29,479 nt of DNA, taken from assembly GCA_002189035.1 (NCBI GenBank), contig NEEC01000504.1, positions 1 to 29,479 on the forward strand, in the 5' to 3' direction. Both the position numbers and the translations under genes were made by a program. Positions 1 to 11,440 of the stretch are shown piece after piece (position 1 is the stretch's first letter; the number at the start of each line of letters is the position of its first letter). The stretch is from Utricularia gibba. Its lineage: Eukaryota; Streptophyta; Magnoliopsida; Lamiales; Lentibulariaceae. The notes under the pieces were generated by a model that searched no databases, had not been told where the DNA came from, and was given only the letters and a program-made list of their open reading frames with translations.

Positions 1-156
1 AAATAAAGTGATGTATTTATTAACGTTCAGTTTTTGGGGGCTGCCTACATGGTTTTTCAAGGAACAGCTTCTCGTTTTGTGGCGGCCAGTCTCGCTGGGA
101 ACTTGGTCCTTGACCCGATTATGTATTGCTCATGAGGTCAACCGGATGCAAATTGA
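1..156 (+). repeat. Half-unit 1 of the monomer (proposed ancestral ~156-bp repeat)
   Basis: In the reference monomer this half aligns with the following half at an offset of 155-158 bases. Matching landmarks in this half are TGATG at 9-13, ACATGGTTTTTCAA at 47-60, CAGCTT at 65-70, GGCGGC at 81-86, GTCT at 89-92, GAC at 112-114, and the TGCT/GGCT site at 127-130 followed by GAG. Around TGATG, 14 of 22 aligned bases agree by eye. Around ACATG, 13 of 15 columns agree with one mismatch and one gap. The order of landmarks is conserved, which supports duplication of one ancestral unit rather than scattered chance matches. Overall identity is low, so the duplication is old. Confidence 0.7.
146..153 (+). 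promoter_or_regulatory. Octamer-like ATGCAAAT site (reference copy)
   Basis: ATGCAAAT is identical to the canonical octamer bound by POU-domain proteins in animals. It is present in class A and most intermediate monomers. In class B monomers it becomes ATGGAAAT, and in several others the C is missing (ATGAAAT). An 8-base match in a 312-bp unit can arise by chance, and plants lack POU proteins, so this is only a motif match. Confidence 0.3.
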
Positions 157-185
157 TTAAAAAAATGATGCCTTGTTTAAATTAC

Positions 186-199
186 GATATCACGTGCAC
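186..199. other. Invariant chain of three overlapping palindromes (reference copy)
   Basis: GATATC at 186-191, CACGTG at 191-196 and GTGCAC at 194-199 overlap end to end. In every monomer I read, including the most deleted one near 11.3 kb, this 14-base core is unchanged, although neighbouring tracts vary freely. CACGTG is the canonical E-box/G-box core recognised by basic helix-loop-helix or bZIP proteins in animals, fungi and plants. Binding here is inference only. The core also supplies one EcoRV, PmlI and ApaLI-type site per monomer; the second arm of the inverted repeat adds another GTGCAC. Confidence 0.85.
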
Positions 200-257
200 C
201 CCACATGATTTTTTCAACAACTTACTTTATACTTGAGGAGGCGGTCTTGGGGTGCAC
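194..257. repeat. 10-bp inverted repeat within each monomer (reference copy)
   Basis: GTGCACCCCA at 194-203 is the exact reverse complement of TGGGGTGCAC at 248-257. The intervening 44 bases hold the second ACATG-T-run motif and GAGGAGGCGG. Bases just outside and inside the arms do not pair. In many other copies one arm loses a C or the other loses a G, giving CACCCACA or CTTGGGTGC. A 9-bp pairing survives in all of them. Whether those losses are real or sequencing error is unclear. Confidence 0.8.
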
Positions 258-3200
258 CTAGAACGGGACAAAGGTCAGGTTTGGCTTGCGCGAGAGTTAG
301 TTGTAGCTCGGAAAATAAAGTGATGTATTTATTAACGTTCAGTTTTGGGGGGCTGCCTACATGGTTTTTCAAGGAACGCTTCTCGTTTTGTGGCGGCCAG
401 TCTCGCTGGGAACTTGGTCCTTGACCCCGATTCTGTATGCTCATGAGGTCAACCGGATGCAAATTGATTAAAAAAAATGATGCCTTTGTTTAAATTACGA
501 TATCACGTGCACCCCACATGATTTTTTCAACAACTTACTTTATACTTGAGGAGGCGGTCTTGGGGTGCACCTAGAACGGGACAAAGGTCAGGTTTGGCTT
601 GCGCCGAGAGTTAGTTGTAGCTCGGAAATAAAGTGATGTATTTATTAACGTTCAGTTTTGGGGGCTGCCTACATGGTTTTTCAAGGAACAGCTTCTCGTT
701 TTGTGGCGGCCAGTCTCGCTGGGAACTTGGTCCTTGACCCGATTCTGTATGGCTCATGAGGTCAACCGGATGCAAATCGATTAAAAAATGATGCCTTTGT
801 TTAAATTACGATATCACGTGCACCCCACATGATTTTTTCAACAACTTACTTTATACTTGGAGGCGGTCTTGGGGTGCACCTAGAACGGGACAAAGGTCAG
901 GTTTGGCTTGCGCCGAGAGTTAGTTGTAGCTCGGAAAATAAAGTGATGTATTTATTAACGTTCAGTTTTGGGGCTGCCTACATGGTTTTTCAAGGAACAG
1001 CTTCTCGTTTTGTGGCGGCCAGTCTCGCTGGGAACTTGGTCCTTGACCCGATTTGTATGGCTCATGAGGTCAACCGGATAAATCGATTAAAAAAAATGAT
1101 GCCTTTGTTTAAATTACGATATCACGTGCACCCACATGATTTTTTCAACAACTTACTTTATACTTGAGGAGGCGGTGGGTGCACCTAGAACGGGACAAAG
1201 GTCAGGTTTGGCTTGCGCCGAGAGTTAGTTGTACTCGGAAAAAAGTGATGTATTTATTAACGTTCAGTTTTTGGGGGCTGCCTACATGGTTTTTCAAGGA
1301 ACAGCTTCTCGTTTTTGGCGGCCAGTCTCGCTGGGAACTTGGTCCTTGACCCCGATTATGTATGCTCATGAGGTCAACCGGATGCAAATGATTAAAAAAA
1401 TGATGCCTTTGTTTAAATTACGATATCACGTGCACCCACATGATTTTTTCAACAACTTACTTTATACTTGAGGAGGCGGTCTTGGGTGCACCTAGAACGG
1501 GACAAAGGTCAGGTTTGGCTTGCGCCGAGAGTTAGTTGTAGCTCGGAAAATAAAGTGATGTATTTATTAACGTTCAGTTTTGGGGGCTGCCTACATGGTT
1601 TTTCAAGGAACAGCTTCTCGTTTTGTGGCGGCCAGTCTCGGGAACTTGGTCCTTGACCCGATTCTGTATGCTCATGAGGTCAACCGGATGCAAATCGATT
1701 AAAAAAATGATGCCTTTTTTAAATTACGATATCACGTGCACCCACATGATTTTTTCAACAACTTGCTTTATACTTGAGGAGGCGGTCTTGGGGTGCACCT
1801 AGAACGGGACAAAGGTCAGGTTTGGCTTGCGCCGAGAGTTAGTTGTAGCTCGGAAAATAAAGTGATGTATTTATTAACGTTCAGTTTTGGGGGCTGCCTA
1901 CATGGTTTTTCAAGGAACAGCTTCTCGTTTTGTGGCGGCCAGTCTCGCTGGGAACTTGGTCCTTGACCCGATTATGTATGCTCATGAGGTCAACCGGATG
2001 AAATTGATTAAAAAAAATGATGCCTTTGTTTAAATTACGATATCACGTGCACCCCACATGATTTTTTCAACAACTTACTTTATACTTGAGGAGGCGGTCT
2101 TGGGTGCACCTAACGGGACAAAGGTCAGGTTTGGCTTGCGCGAGAGTTAGTTGTAGCTCGGCAAATAAAGTGATGTATTTATTAACGTTCAGTTTTGGGG
2201 GCTGCCTACATGGTTTTTCAAGGAACAGCTTCTCGTTTTGTGGCGGCCAGTCTCGCTGGGAACTTGGTCCTTGACCCGATTCTGTATGCTCATGAGGTCA
2301 ACGGATGCAAATCGATTAAAAAAATGATGCCTTTGTTTAAATTACGATATCACGTGCACCCACATGATTTTTTCAACAACTTACTTTATACTTGAGGAGG
2401 CGGTCTTGGGGTGCACCTAACGGGACAAAGGTCAGGTTTGGCTTGCGCCGAGAGTTAGTTGTAGCTCGGCAAATAAAGTGATGTATTTATTAACGTTCAG
2501 TTTTTGGGGGCTGCCTACATGGTTTTTCAAGGAACAGCTTCTCGTTTTGTGGCGGCCAGTCTCGCTGGGAACTTGGTCCTTGACCCCGATTCTGTATGGC
2601 TCATGAGGTCAACCGGATGGAAATCGATTAAAAAATGATGCCTTTCTTTAAATTACGATATCACGTGCACCCACATGATTTTTTCAACAACTTACTTTAT
2701 ACTTGAGGAGGCGGTCTTGGGGTGCACCTAGAACGGGACAAAGGTCAGGTTTGGCTTGCGCGAGAGTTAGTTGTACTCGGAAAATAAAGTGATGTATTTA
2801 TTAACGTTCAGTTTTTGGGGGCTGCCTACATGGTTTTTCAAGGAACAGCTTCTCGTTTTGTGGCGGCCAGTCTCGCTGGGAACTTGGTCCTTGACCCGAT
2901 TATGTATTGCTCATGAGGTCAACCGGATGCAAATTGATTAAAAAAAATGATGCCTTGTTTAAATTACGATATCACGTGCACCCCACATGATTTTTTCAAC
3001 AACTTACTTTATACTTGAGGAGGCGGTCTTGGGGTGCACCTAGAACGGGACAAAGGTCAGGTTTGGCTTGCGCCGAGAGTTAGTTGTAGCTCGGAAAATA
3101 AAGTGATGTATTTATTAACGTTCAGTTTTGGGGGCTGCCTACATGGTTTTTCAAGGAACAGCTTCTCGTTTTGTGGCGGCCAGTCTCGCTGGGAACTTGG

Positions 3201-6200
3201 TCTTGACCCCGATTATGTATTGCTCATGAGGTCAACCGGATGCAAATCGATTAAAAAAAATGATGCCTTTGTTTAAATTACGATATCACGTGCACCCACA
3301 TGATTTTTTCACAACTTACTTTATACTTGAGGAGGCGGTCTTGGGGTGCACCTAGAACGGGACAAAGGTCAGGTTTGGCTTGCGCCGAGAGTTAGTTGTA
3401 GCTCGGAAAAAAGTGATGTATTTATTAACGTTCAGTTTTGGGGGCTGCCTACATGGTTTTTCAAGGAACAGCTTCTCGTTTTGTGGCGGCCAGTCTCGCT
3501 GGGAACTTGGTCCTTGACCCCGATTATGTATGCTCATGAGGTCAACCGGATGCAAATCGATTAAAAAATGATGCCTTTGTTTAAATTACGATATCACGTG
3601 CACCCCACATGATTTTTTCAACAACTTACTTTATACTTGGAGGCGGTCTTGGGGTGCACCTGAACGGGACAAAGGTCAGGTTTGGCTTGCGCCGAGAGTT
3701 AGTTGTAAGCTCGGAAAATAAAGTGATGTATTTATTAACGTTCAGTTTTGGGGGCTGCCTACATGGTTTTTTCAAGGAACAGCTTCTCGTTTTGTGGCGG
3801 CCAGTCTCGCTGGGAACTTGGTCCTTGACCCCGATTCTGTATGGCTCATGAGGTCAACCGGATGCAAATCGATTAAAAAATGATGCCTTTTTTAAATTAC
3901 GATATCACGTGCACCCCACATGATTTTTTCAACAACTTACTTTATACTTGAGGAGGCGGTCTTGGGGTGCACCTGGAACGGGACAAAGGTCAGGTTTGGC
4001 TTGCGCCGAGAGTTAGTTGTAGCTCGGCAAATAAAGTGATGTATTTATTAACGTTCAGTTTTGGGGGCTGCCTACATGGTTTTTCAAGGAACAGCTTCTC
4101 GTTTTGTGGCGGCCAGTCTCGCTGGGAACTTGGTCCTTGACCCCGATTCTGTATGCTCATGAGGTCAACCGGATGCAAATCGATTAAAAAAAATGATGCC
4201 TTTGTTTAAATTACGATATCACGTGCACCCACATGATTTTTCAACAACTTACTTTATACTTGAGGAGGCGGTCTTGGGTGCACCTAGAACGGGACAAAGG
4301 TCAGGTTTGGCTTGCGCCGAGAGTTAGTTGTACTCGGCAAATAAAGTGATGTATTTATTAACGTTCAGTTTTTGGGGGCTGCCTACATGGTTTTTCAAGG
4401 AACAGCTTCTCGTTTTGTGGCGGCCAGTCTCGCTGGGAACTTGGTCCTTGACCCCGATTCTGTATGGCTCATGAGGTCAACCGGATGCAAATCGATTAAA
4501 GAAAATGATGCCTTTGTTTAAATTACGATATCACGTGCACCCACATGATTTTTTCAACAACTTCTTTATACTTGGAGGCGGTCTTGGGGTGCACCTGGAA
4601 CGGGACAAAGGTCAGGTTTGGCTTGCGCCGAGAGTTAGTTGTACTCGGCAAATAAAGTGATGTATTTATTAACGTTCAGTTTTGGGGGCTGCCTACATGG
4701 TTTTTCAAGGAACAGCTTCTCGTTTTGTGGCGGCCAGTCTCGCTGGGAACTTGGTCTTGACCCCGATTATGTATTGCTCATGAGGTCAACCGGATGCAAA
4801 TTGATTAAAAAAAATGATGCCTTTGTTTAAATTACGATATCACGTGCACCCACATGATTTTTTCAACAACTTACTTTATACTTGAGGAGGCGGTCTTGGG
4901 GTGCACCTAGAACGGGACAAAGGTCAGGTTTGGCTTGCGCCGAGAGTTAGTTGTAGCTCGGCAAATAAAGTGATGTATTTATTAACGTTCAGTTTTGGGG
5001 GCTGCCTACATGGTTTTTCAAGGAACAGCTTCTCGTTTTGTGGCGGCCAGTCTCGCTGGGAACTTGGTCCTTGACCCGATTCTGTATGGCTCATGAGGTC
5101 AACCGGATGAAATCGATTAAAAAATGATGCCTTTGTTTAAATTACGATATCACGTGCACCCACATGATTTTTTCAACAACTTACTTTATACTTGGAGGCG
5201 GTCTTGGGGTGCACCTAGAACGGGACAAAGGTCAGGTTTGGCTTGCGCCGAGAGTTAGTTGTAGCTCGGAAAATAAAGTGATGTATTTATTAACGTTCAG
5301 TTTTGGGGGCTGCCTACATGGTTTTTCAAGGAACAGCTTCTCGTTTTGTGGCGGCCAGTCTCGCTGGGAACTTGGTCCTTGACCCGATTATGTATTGCTC
5401 ATGAGGTCAACCGGATGCAAATCGATTAAAAAAAATGATGCCTTTGTTTAAATTACGATATCACGTGCACCCCACATGATTTTTTCAACAACTTACTTTA
5501 TACTTGAGGAGGCGGTCTTGGGTGCACCTAGAACGGGACAAAGGTCAGGTTTGGCTTGCGCCGAGAGTTAGTTGTAGCTCGGAAATAAAGTGATGTATTT
5601 ATTAACGTTCAGTTTTGGGGCTGCCTACATGGTTTTTCAAGGAACAGCTTCTCGTTTTGTGGCGGCCAGTCTCGCTGGGAACTTGGTCCTTGACCCCGAT
5701 TCTGTATGCTCATGAGGTCAACCGGATGCAAATCGATTAAAAAAATGATGCCTTTGTTTAAATTACGATATCACGTGCACCCCACATGATTTTTTCAACA
5801 ACTTACTTTATACTTGAGGAGGCGGTCTTGGGGTGCACCTAGAACGGGACAAAGGTCAGGTTTGGCTTGCGCCGAGAGTTAGTTGTAGCTCGGAAATAAA
5901 GTGATGTATTTATTAACGTTCAGTTTTTGGGGGCTGCCTACATGGTTTTTCAAGGAACAGCTTCTCGTTTTGTGGCGGCCAGTCTCGCTGGGAACTTGGT
6001 CCTTGACCCCGATTCTGTATGGCTCATGAGGTCAACCGGATGGAAATCGATTAAAGAAAATGATGCCTTTTTTAAATTACGATATCACGTGCACCCCACA
6101 TGATTTTTTCAACAACTTACTTTATACTTGAGGAGGCGGTCTTGGGGTGCACCTAGAACGGACAAAGGTCAGGTTTGGCTTGCGCCGAGAGTTAGTTGTA

Positions 6201-9200
6201 GCTCGGAAATAAAGTGATGTATTTATTAACGTTCAGTTTTGGGGGCTGCCTACATGGTTTTTCAAGGAACAGCTTCTCGTTTTGTGGCGGCCAGTCTCGC
6301 TGGGAACTTGGTCCTTGACCCCGATTATGTATGGCTCATGAGGTCAACCGGATGCAAATCGATTAAAAAAATGATGCCTTTGTTTAAATTACGATATCAC
6401 GTGCACCCACATGATTTTTTCAACAACTTACTTTATACTTGAGGAGGCGGTCTTGGGGTGCACCTAGAACGGGACAAAGGTCAGGTTTGGCTTGCGCCGA
6501 GAGTTAGTTGTAGCTCGGAAAATAAAGTGATGTATTTATTAACGTTCAGTTTTGGGGGCTGCCTACATGGTTTTTCAAGGAACAGCTTCTCGTTTTGTGG
6601 CGGCCAGTCTCGCTGGGAACTTGGTCCTTGACCCCGATTCTGTATGGCTCATGAGGTCAACCGGATGCAAATCGATTAAAAAAATGATGCCTTTGTTTAA
6701 ATTACGATATCACGTGCACCCCACATGATTTTTTCAACAACTTACTTTATACTTGAGGAGGCGGTCTTGGGGTGCACCTAGAACGGGACAAAGGTCAGGT
6801 TTGGCTTGCGCCGAGAGTTAGTTGTAGCTCGGCAAATAAAGTGATGTATTTATTAACGTTCAGTTTTTGGGGCTGCCTACATGGTTTTTCAAGGACAGCT
6901 TCTCGTTTTGTGGCGGCCAGTCTCGCTGGGAACTTGGTCCTTGACCCCGATTCTGTATGGCTCATGAGGTCAACCGGATGCAAATCGATTAAAGAAAATG
7001 ATGCCTTTTTTAAATTACGATATCACGTGCACCCCACATGATTTTTTCAACAACTTACTTTATACTTGAGGAGGCGGTCTTGGGGTGCACCTAGAACGGG
7101 ACAAAGGTCAGGTTTGGCTTGCGCCGAGAGTTAGTTGTAGCTCGGCAAATAAAGTGATGTATTTATTAACGTTCAGTTTTTGGGGCTGCCTACATGGTTT
7201 TTCAAGGAACAGCTTCTCGTTTTGTGGCGGCCAGTCTCGCTGGGAACTTGGTCCTTGACCCCGATTCTGTATGCTCATGAGGTCAACCGGATGCAAATCG
7301 ATTAAAAAAATGATGCCTTTGTTTAAATTACGATATCACGTGCACCCCACATGATTTTTTCAACAACTTACTTTATACTTGAGGAGGCGGTCTTGGGGTG
7401 CACCTAGAACGGGACAAAGGTCAGGTTTGGCTTGCGCGAGAGTTAGTTGTAGCTCGGAAATAAAGTGATGTATTTATTAACGTTCAGTTTTTGGGGGCTG
7501 CCTACATGGTTTTTCAAGGAACAGCTTCTCGTTTTGTGGCGGCCAGTCTCGCTGGGAACTTGGTCCTTGACCCCGAGTATGCTCATGAGGTCAACCGGAT
7601 GGAAATCGATTAAAAAAAATGATGCCTTTCTTTAAATTACGATATCACGTGCACCCCACATGTTTTTCAACAACTTACTTTATACTTGAGGAGGCGGTCT
7701 TGGGGTGCACCTAGAACGGGACAAAGGTCAGGTTTGGCTTGCGCCGAGAGTTAGTTGTAGCTCGGAAAATAAAGTGATGTATTTATTAACGTTCAGTTTT
7801 GGGGGCTGCCTACATGGTTTTTCAAGGAACAGCTTCTCGTTTTGTGGCGGCCAGTCTCGCTGGGAACTTGGTCCTTGACCCGATTATGTATGGCTCATGA
7901 GGTCAACCGGATGCAAATCGATTAAAAAAAATGATGCCTTTGTTTAAATTACGATATCACGTGCACCCACATGATTTTTTCAACAACTTACTTTATACTT
8001 GAGGAGGCGGTCTTGGGGTGCACCTAGAACGGGACAAAGGTCAGGTTTGGCTTGCGCCGAGAGTTAGTTGTAGCTCGGCAAATAAAGTGATGTATTTATT
8101 AACGTTCAGTTTTGGGGGCTGCCTACATGGTTTTTCAAAACAGCTTCTCGTTTTGTGGCGGCCAGTCTCGCTGGGAACTTGGTCCTTGACCCCGATTATG
8201 TATTGCTCATGAGGTCAACCGGATGCAAATCGATTAAAAAAAATGATGCCTTTGTTTAAATTACGATATCACGTGCACCCCACATGATTTTTTCAACAAC
8301 TTACTTTATACTTGAGGAGGCGGTCTTGGGGTGCACCTAGAACGGGACAAAGGTCAGGTTTGGCTTGCGCCGAGAGTTAGTTGTAGCTCGGAAAATAAAG
8401 TGATGTATTTATTAACGTTCAGTTTTGGGGGCTGCCTACATGGTTTTTCAAGGAACAGCTTCTCGTTTTGTGGCGGCCAGTCTCGCTGGGAACTTGGTCC
8501 TTGACCCCGATTCTGTATGCTCATGAGGTCAACCGGATGAAATCGATTAAAAAATGATGCCTTTTTTTAAATTACGATATCACGTGCACCCCACATGATT
8601 TTTTCAACAACTTACTTTATACTTGAGGAGGCGGTCTTGGGTGCACCTAGAACGGGACAAAGGTCAGGTTTGGCTTGCGCCGAGAGTTAGTTGTAGCTCG
8701 GAAAATAAAGTGATGTATTTATTAACGTTCAGTTTTGGGGGCTGCCTACATGGTTTTTCAAGGAACAGCTTCTCGTTTTGTGGCGGCCAGTCTCGCTGGG
8801 AACTTGGTCCTTGACCCCGATTATGTATTGCTCATGAGGTCAACCGGATGCAAATCGATTAAAAAAATGATGCTTTGTTTAAATTACGATATCACGTGCA
8901 CCCACATGATTTTTTCAACAACTTACTTTATACTTGAGGAGGCGGTCTTGGGGTGCACCTAGAACGGGACAAAGGTCAGGTTTGGCTTGCGCCGAGAGTT
9001 AGTTGTAGCTCGGAAAATAAAGTGATGTATTTATTAACGTTCAGTTTTTGGGGGCTGCCTACATGGTTTTTCAAGGAACAGCTTCTCGTTTTGTGGCGGC
9101 CAGTCTCGCTGGGAACTTGGTCCTTGACCCCGATTCTGTATGGCTCATGAGGTCAACCGGATGGAAATCGATTAAAGAAAATGATGCCTTTCTTTAAATT

Positions 9201-9329
9201 ACGATATCACGTGCACCCCACATGATTTTTTCAACAACTTACTTTATACTTGAGGAGGCGGTCTTGGGTGCACCTAGAACGGGACAAAGGTCAGGTTTGG
9301 CTTGCGCCGAGAGTTAGTTGTAGCTCGGA

Positions 9330-9630
9330 AAATAAAGTGATGTCAGTTTTGGGGGCTGCCTACATGGTTTTTCAAGGAACAGCTTCTCGTTTTGTGGCGG
9401 CCAGTCTCGCTGGGAACTTGGTCCTTGACCCCGATTATGTATGGCTCATGAGGTCAACCGGATGCAAATCGATTAAAAAAATGATGCCTTTGTTTAAATT
9501 ACGATATCACGTGCACCCCACATGATTTTTTCAACAACTTACTTTATACTTGAGGAGGCGGTCTTGGGGTGCACCTAGAACGGGACAAAGGTCAGGTTTG
9601 GCTTGCGCCGAGAGTTAGTTGTAGCTCGGA
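9330..9630 (+). repeat. Monomer with an internal deletion after GTGATGT
   Basis: This copy reads GTGATGTCAGTTTTGGGGG. About a dozen bases that normally read ATTTATTAACGT are missing, giving a 301-bp unit. It follows a class B-like unit and itself carries ATTATGTATGG, so it sits at a B-to-A transition. The deletion is larger than the usual one- or two-base losses, so it is more likely a genuine event than base-calling noise. Confidence 0.75.
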
Positions 9631-11168
9631 AAATAAAGTGATGTATTTATTAACGTTCAGTTTTGGGGGCTGCCTACATGGTTTTTCAAGGAACAGCTTC
9701 TCGTTTTGTGGCGGCCAGTCGCTGGGAACTTGGTCCTTGACCCCGATTCTGTATGGCTCATGAGGTCAACCGGATGGAAATCGATTAAAAAATGATGCCT
9801 TTCTTTAAATTACGATATCACGTGCACCCCACATGATTTTTTCAACAACTTGCTTTATACTTGAGGAGGCGGTCTTGGGGTGCACCTAGAACGGGACAAA
9901 GGTCAGGTTTGGCTTGCGAGAGTTAGTTGTAGCTCGGAAAATAAAGTGATGTTTATTAACGTTCAGTTTTGGGGGCTGCCTACATGGTTTTTCAAGGAAC
10001 AGCTTCTCGTTTTGTGGCGGCCAGTCTCGCTGGGAACTTGGTCCTTGACCCCGATTATGTATTGCTCATGAGGTCAACCGGATGCAAATCGATTAAAAAA
10101 AATGATGCCTTTGTTTAAATTACGATATCACGTGCACCCCACATGATTTTTTCAACAACTTACTTTATACTTGAGGAGGCGGTCTTGGGGTGCACCTAGA
10201 ACGGGACAAAGGTCAGGTTTGGCTTGCGCCGAGAGTTAGTTGTAGCTCGGAAAATAAAGTGATGTATTTATTAACGTTCAGTTTTGGGGGCTGCCTACAT
10301 GGTTTTTCAAGGAACAGCTTCTCGTTTTGTGGCGGCCAGTCTCGCTGGGAACTTGGTCCTTGACCCCGATTATGTATGGCTCATGAGGTCAACCGGATGA
10401 AATGATTAAAAAAATGATGCCTTTGTTTAAATTACGATATCACGTGCACCCCACATGATTTTTTCAACAACTTACTTTATACTTGAGGAGGCGGTCTTGG
10501 GTGCACCTAGAACGGGACAAAGGTCAGGTTTGGCTTGCGCGAGAGTTAGTTGTAGCTCGGAAAATAAAGTGATGTATTTATTAACGTTCAGTTTTGGGGG
10601 CTGCCTACATGGTTTTTCAAGGAACAGCTTCTCGTTTTGTGGCGGCCAGTCTCGCTGGGAACTTGGTCCTTGACCCCGATTCTGTATGCTCATGAGGTCA
10701 ACCGGATGAAATCGATTAAAAAAATGATGCCTTTGTTTAAATTACGATATCACGTGCACCCCACATGATTTTTTCAACAACTTACTTTATACTTGAGGAG
10801 GCGGTCTTGGGGTGCACCTAGAACGGGACAAAGGTCAGGTTTGGCTTGCGCCGAGAGTTAGTTGTAGCTCGGCAAAAAGTGATGTATTTATTAACGTTCA
10901 GTTTTGGGGCTGCCTACATGGTTTTTCAAGGAACAGCTTCTCGTTTTGTGGCGGCCAGTCTCGCTGGGAACTTGGTTGACCCCGATTCTGTATGGCTCAT
11001 GAGGTCAACCGGATGGAAATCGATTAAAGAAAATGATGCCTTTTTTAAATTACGATATCACGTGCACCCCACATGATTTTTTCAACAACTTGCTTTATAC
11101 TTGAGGAGGCGGTCTTGGGGTGCACCTGGAACGGGACAAAGGTCAGGTTTGGCTTGCGAGAGTTAGTT

Positions 11169-11440
11169 AAATAAAGTGATGGCGGTTCAGCCTACATGGT
11201 TTTTCAAGGAACAGCTTCTCGTTTTGTGGCGGCCAGTCTCGCTGGGAACTTGGTCCTTGACCCCGATTTATGCTCATGAGGTGATGCAAATTGATTAAAA
11301 AAAATGATTAAATTACGATATCACGTGCACCCACATGATTTTTTCAACAACTTACTTTATACTTGAGGAGGCGGTCTTGGGTGCACCTAGAACGGGACAA
11401 AGGTCAGGTTTGGCTTGCGCGAGAGTTAGTTGTAGCTCGG
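11169..11440 (+). repeat. Compacted monomer of 272 bp with many internal deletions
   Basis: This is the shortest monomer, about 40 bp below the norm. Just upstream it has lost TGTAGCTCGG before AAATAAAG. Inside it has lost much of TATTTATTAAC, the TTTTGGGGGCTG tract, part of TTCTGTATG, CAACCG in GAGGTCAACCGG, and the GCCTTTGTTT tract. The palindromic core, both inverted-repeat arms (with one C missing) and the long middle part from CCTACATGG to GACCCCG are intact. Several separate losses in one copy suggest either a decayed unit or a locally poor consensus. The preceding unit (10874-11168, 295 bp) is also short. Confidence 0.85.

Larger units (their letters stand above)
1..312 (+). repeat. 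Reference monomer of the satellite (unit 1)
   Basis: This first full copy is a convenient reference. It is 312 bp and 43.9% GC by direct count. In order it contains an AT-rich start with AAATAAAGTGATG, a T run followed by a G5 run at 31-40, ACATGG plus a T run at 47-57, and a GC-rich block GTGGCGGCCAG at 79-89. It continues with GGTCCTTGACC at 105-115, an octamer ATGCAAAT at 146-153, an A run at 159-165 and TTTAAATTACG at 176-186. The palindromic core lies at 186-199, a second T run at 209-214, GAGGAGGCGGTCT at 235-247 and GGGGTGCACC at 249-258. The least stable sites are the G5 run, the A run, the T run after TGATGCC, and the C count in TTGCGCCGAG. This copy lacks one C in GACCCCG and one T in CCTTTGTTT relative to the usual sequence. 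Confidence 0.95.
157..312 (+). repeat. Half-unit 2 of the monomer (diverged partner)
   Basis: This half carries the partner landmarks: TGATG at 166-170, ACATGATTTTTTCAA at 203-217, CAACTT at 218-223, GGAGGC at 237-242, GTCT at 244-247, GAC at 267-269 and GGCT at 283-286 followed by CGAG. It differs from half-unit 1 by holding the invariant GATATCACGTGCAC core, where half-unit 1 instead has a T-run and G-run segment. Loss or gain of that core is the clearest difference between the halves. The stretch corresponding to 134-156 is the weakest part of the alignment. Confidence 0.65.

Noticed and set aside
2-7. AATAAA polyadenylation signal in each monomer
   Set aside because: The hexamer is common by chance in AT-rich DNA and no transcript or gene precedes it.
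31-40. G-quadruplex from the G5 run
   Set aside because: Only one or two G runs lie within reach; four closely spaced runs are needed.
257-274. CENP-B box in CCTAGAACGGGACAAA
   Set aside because: Only the AACGGGA end resembles the box. The essential TTCG at the proper spacing is absent (TGCA is there instead) and the central A is a G.
130-300. tRNA-derived or Pol III internal promoter (A and B boxes)
   Set aside because: GGTTGACCTC on the minus strand only weakly resembles a B box, no suitably spaced A box accompanies it, and no cloverleaf is evident.
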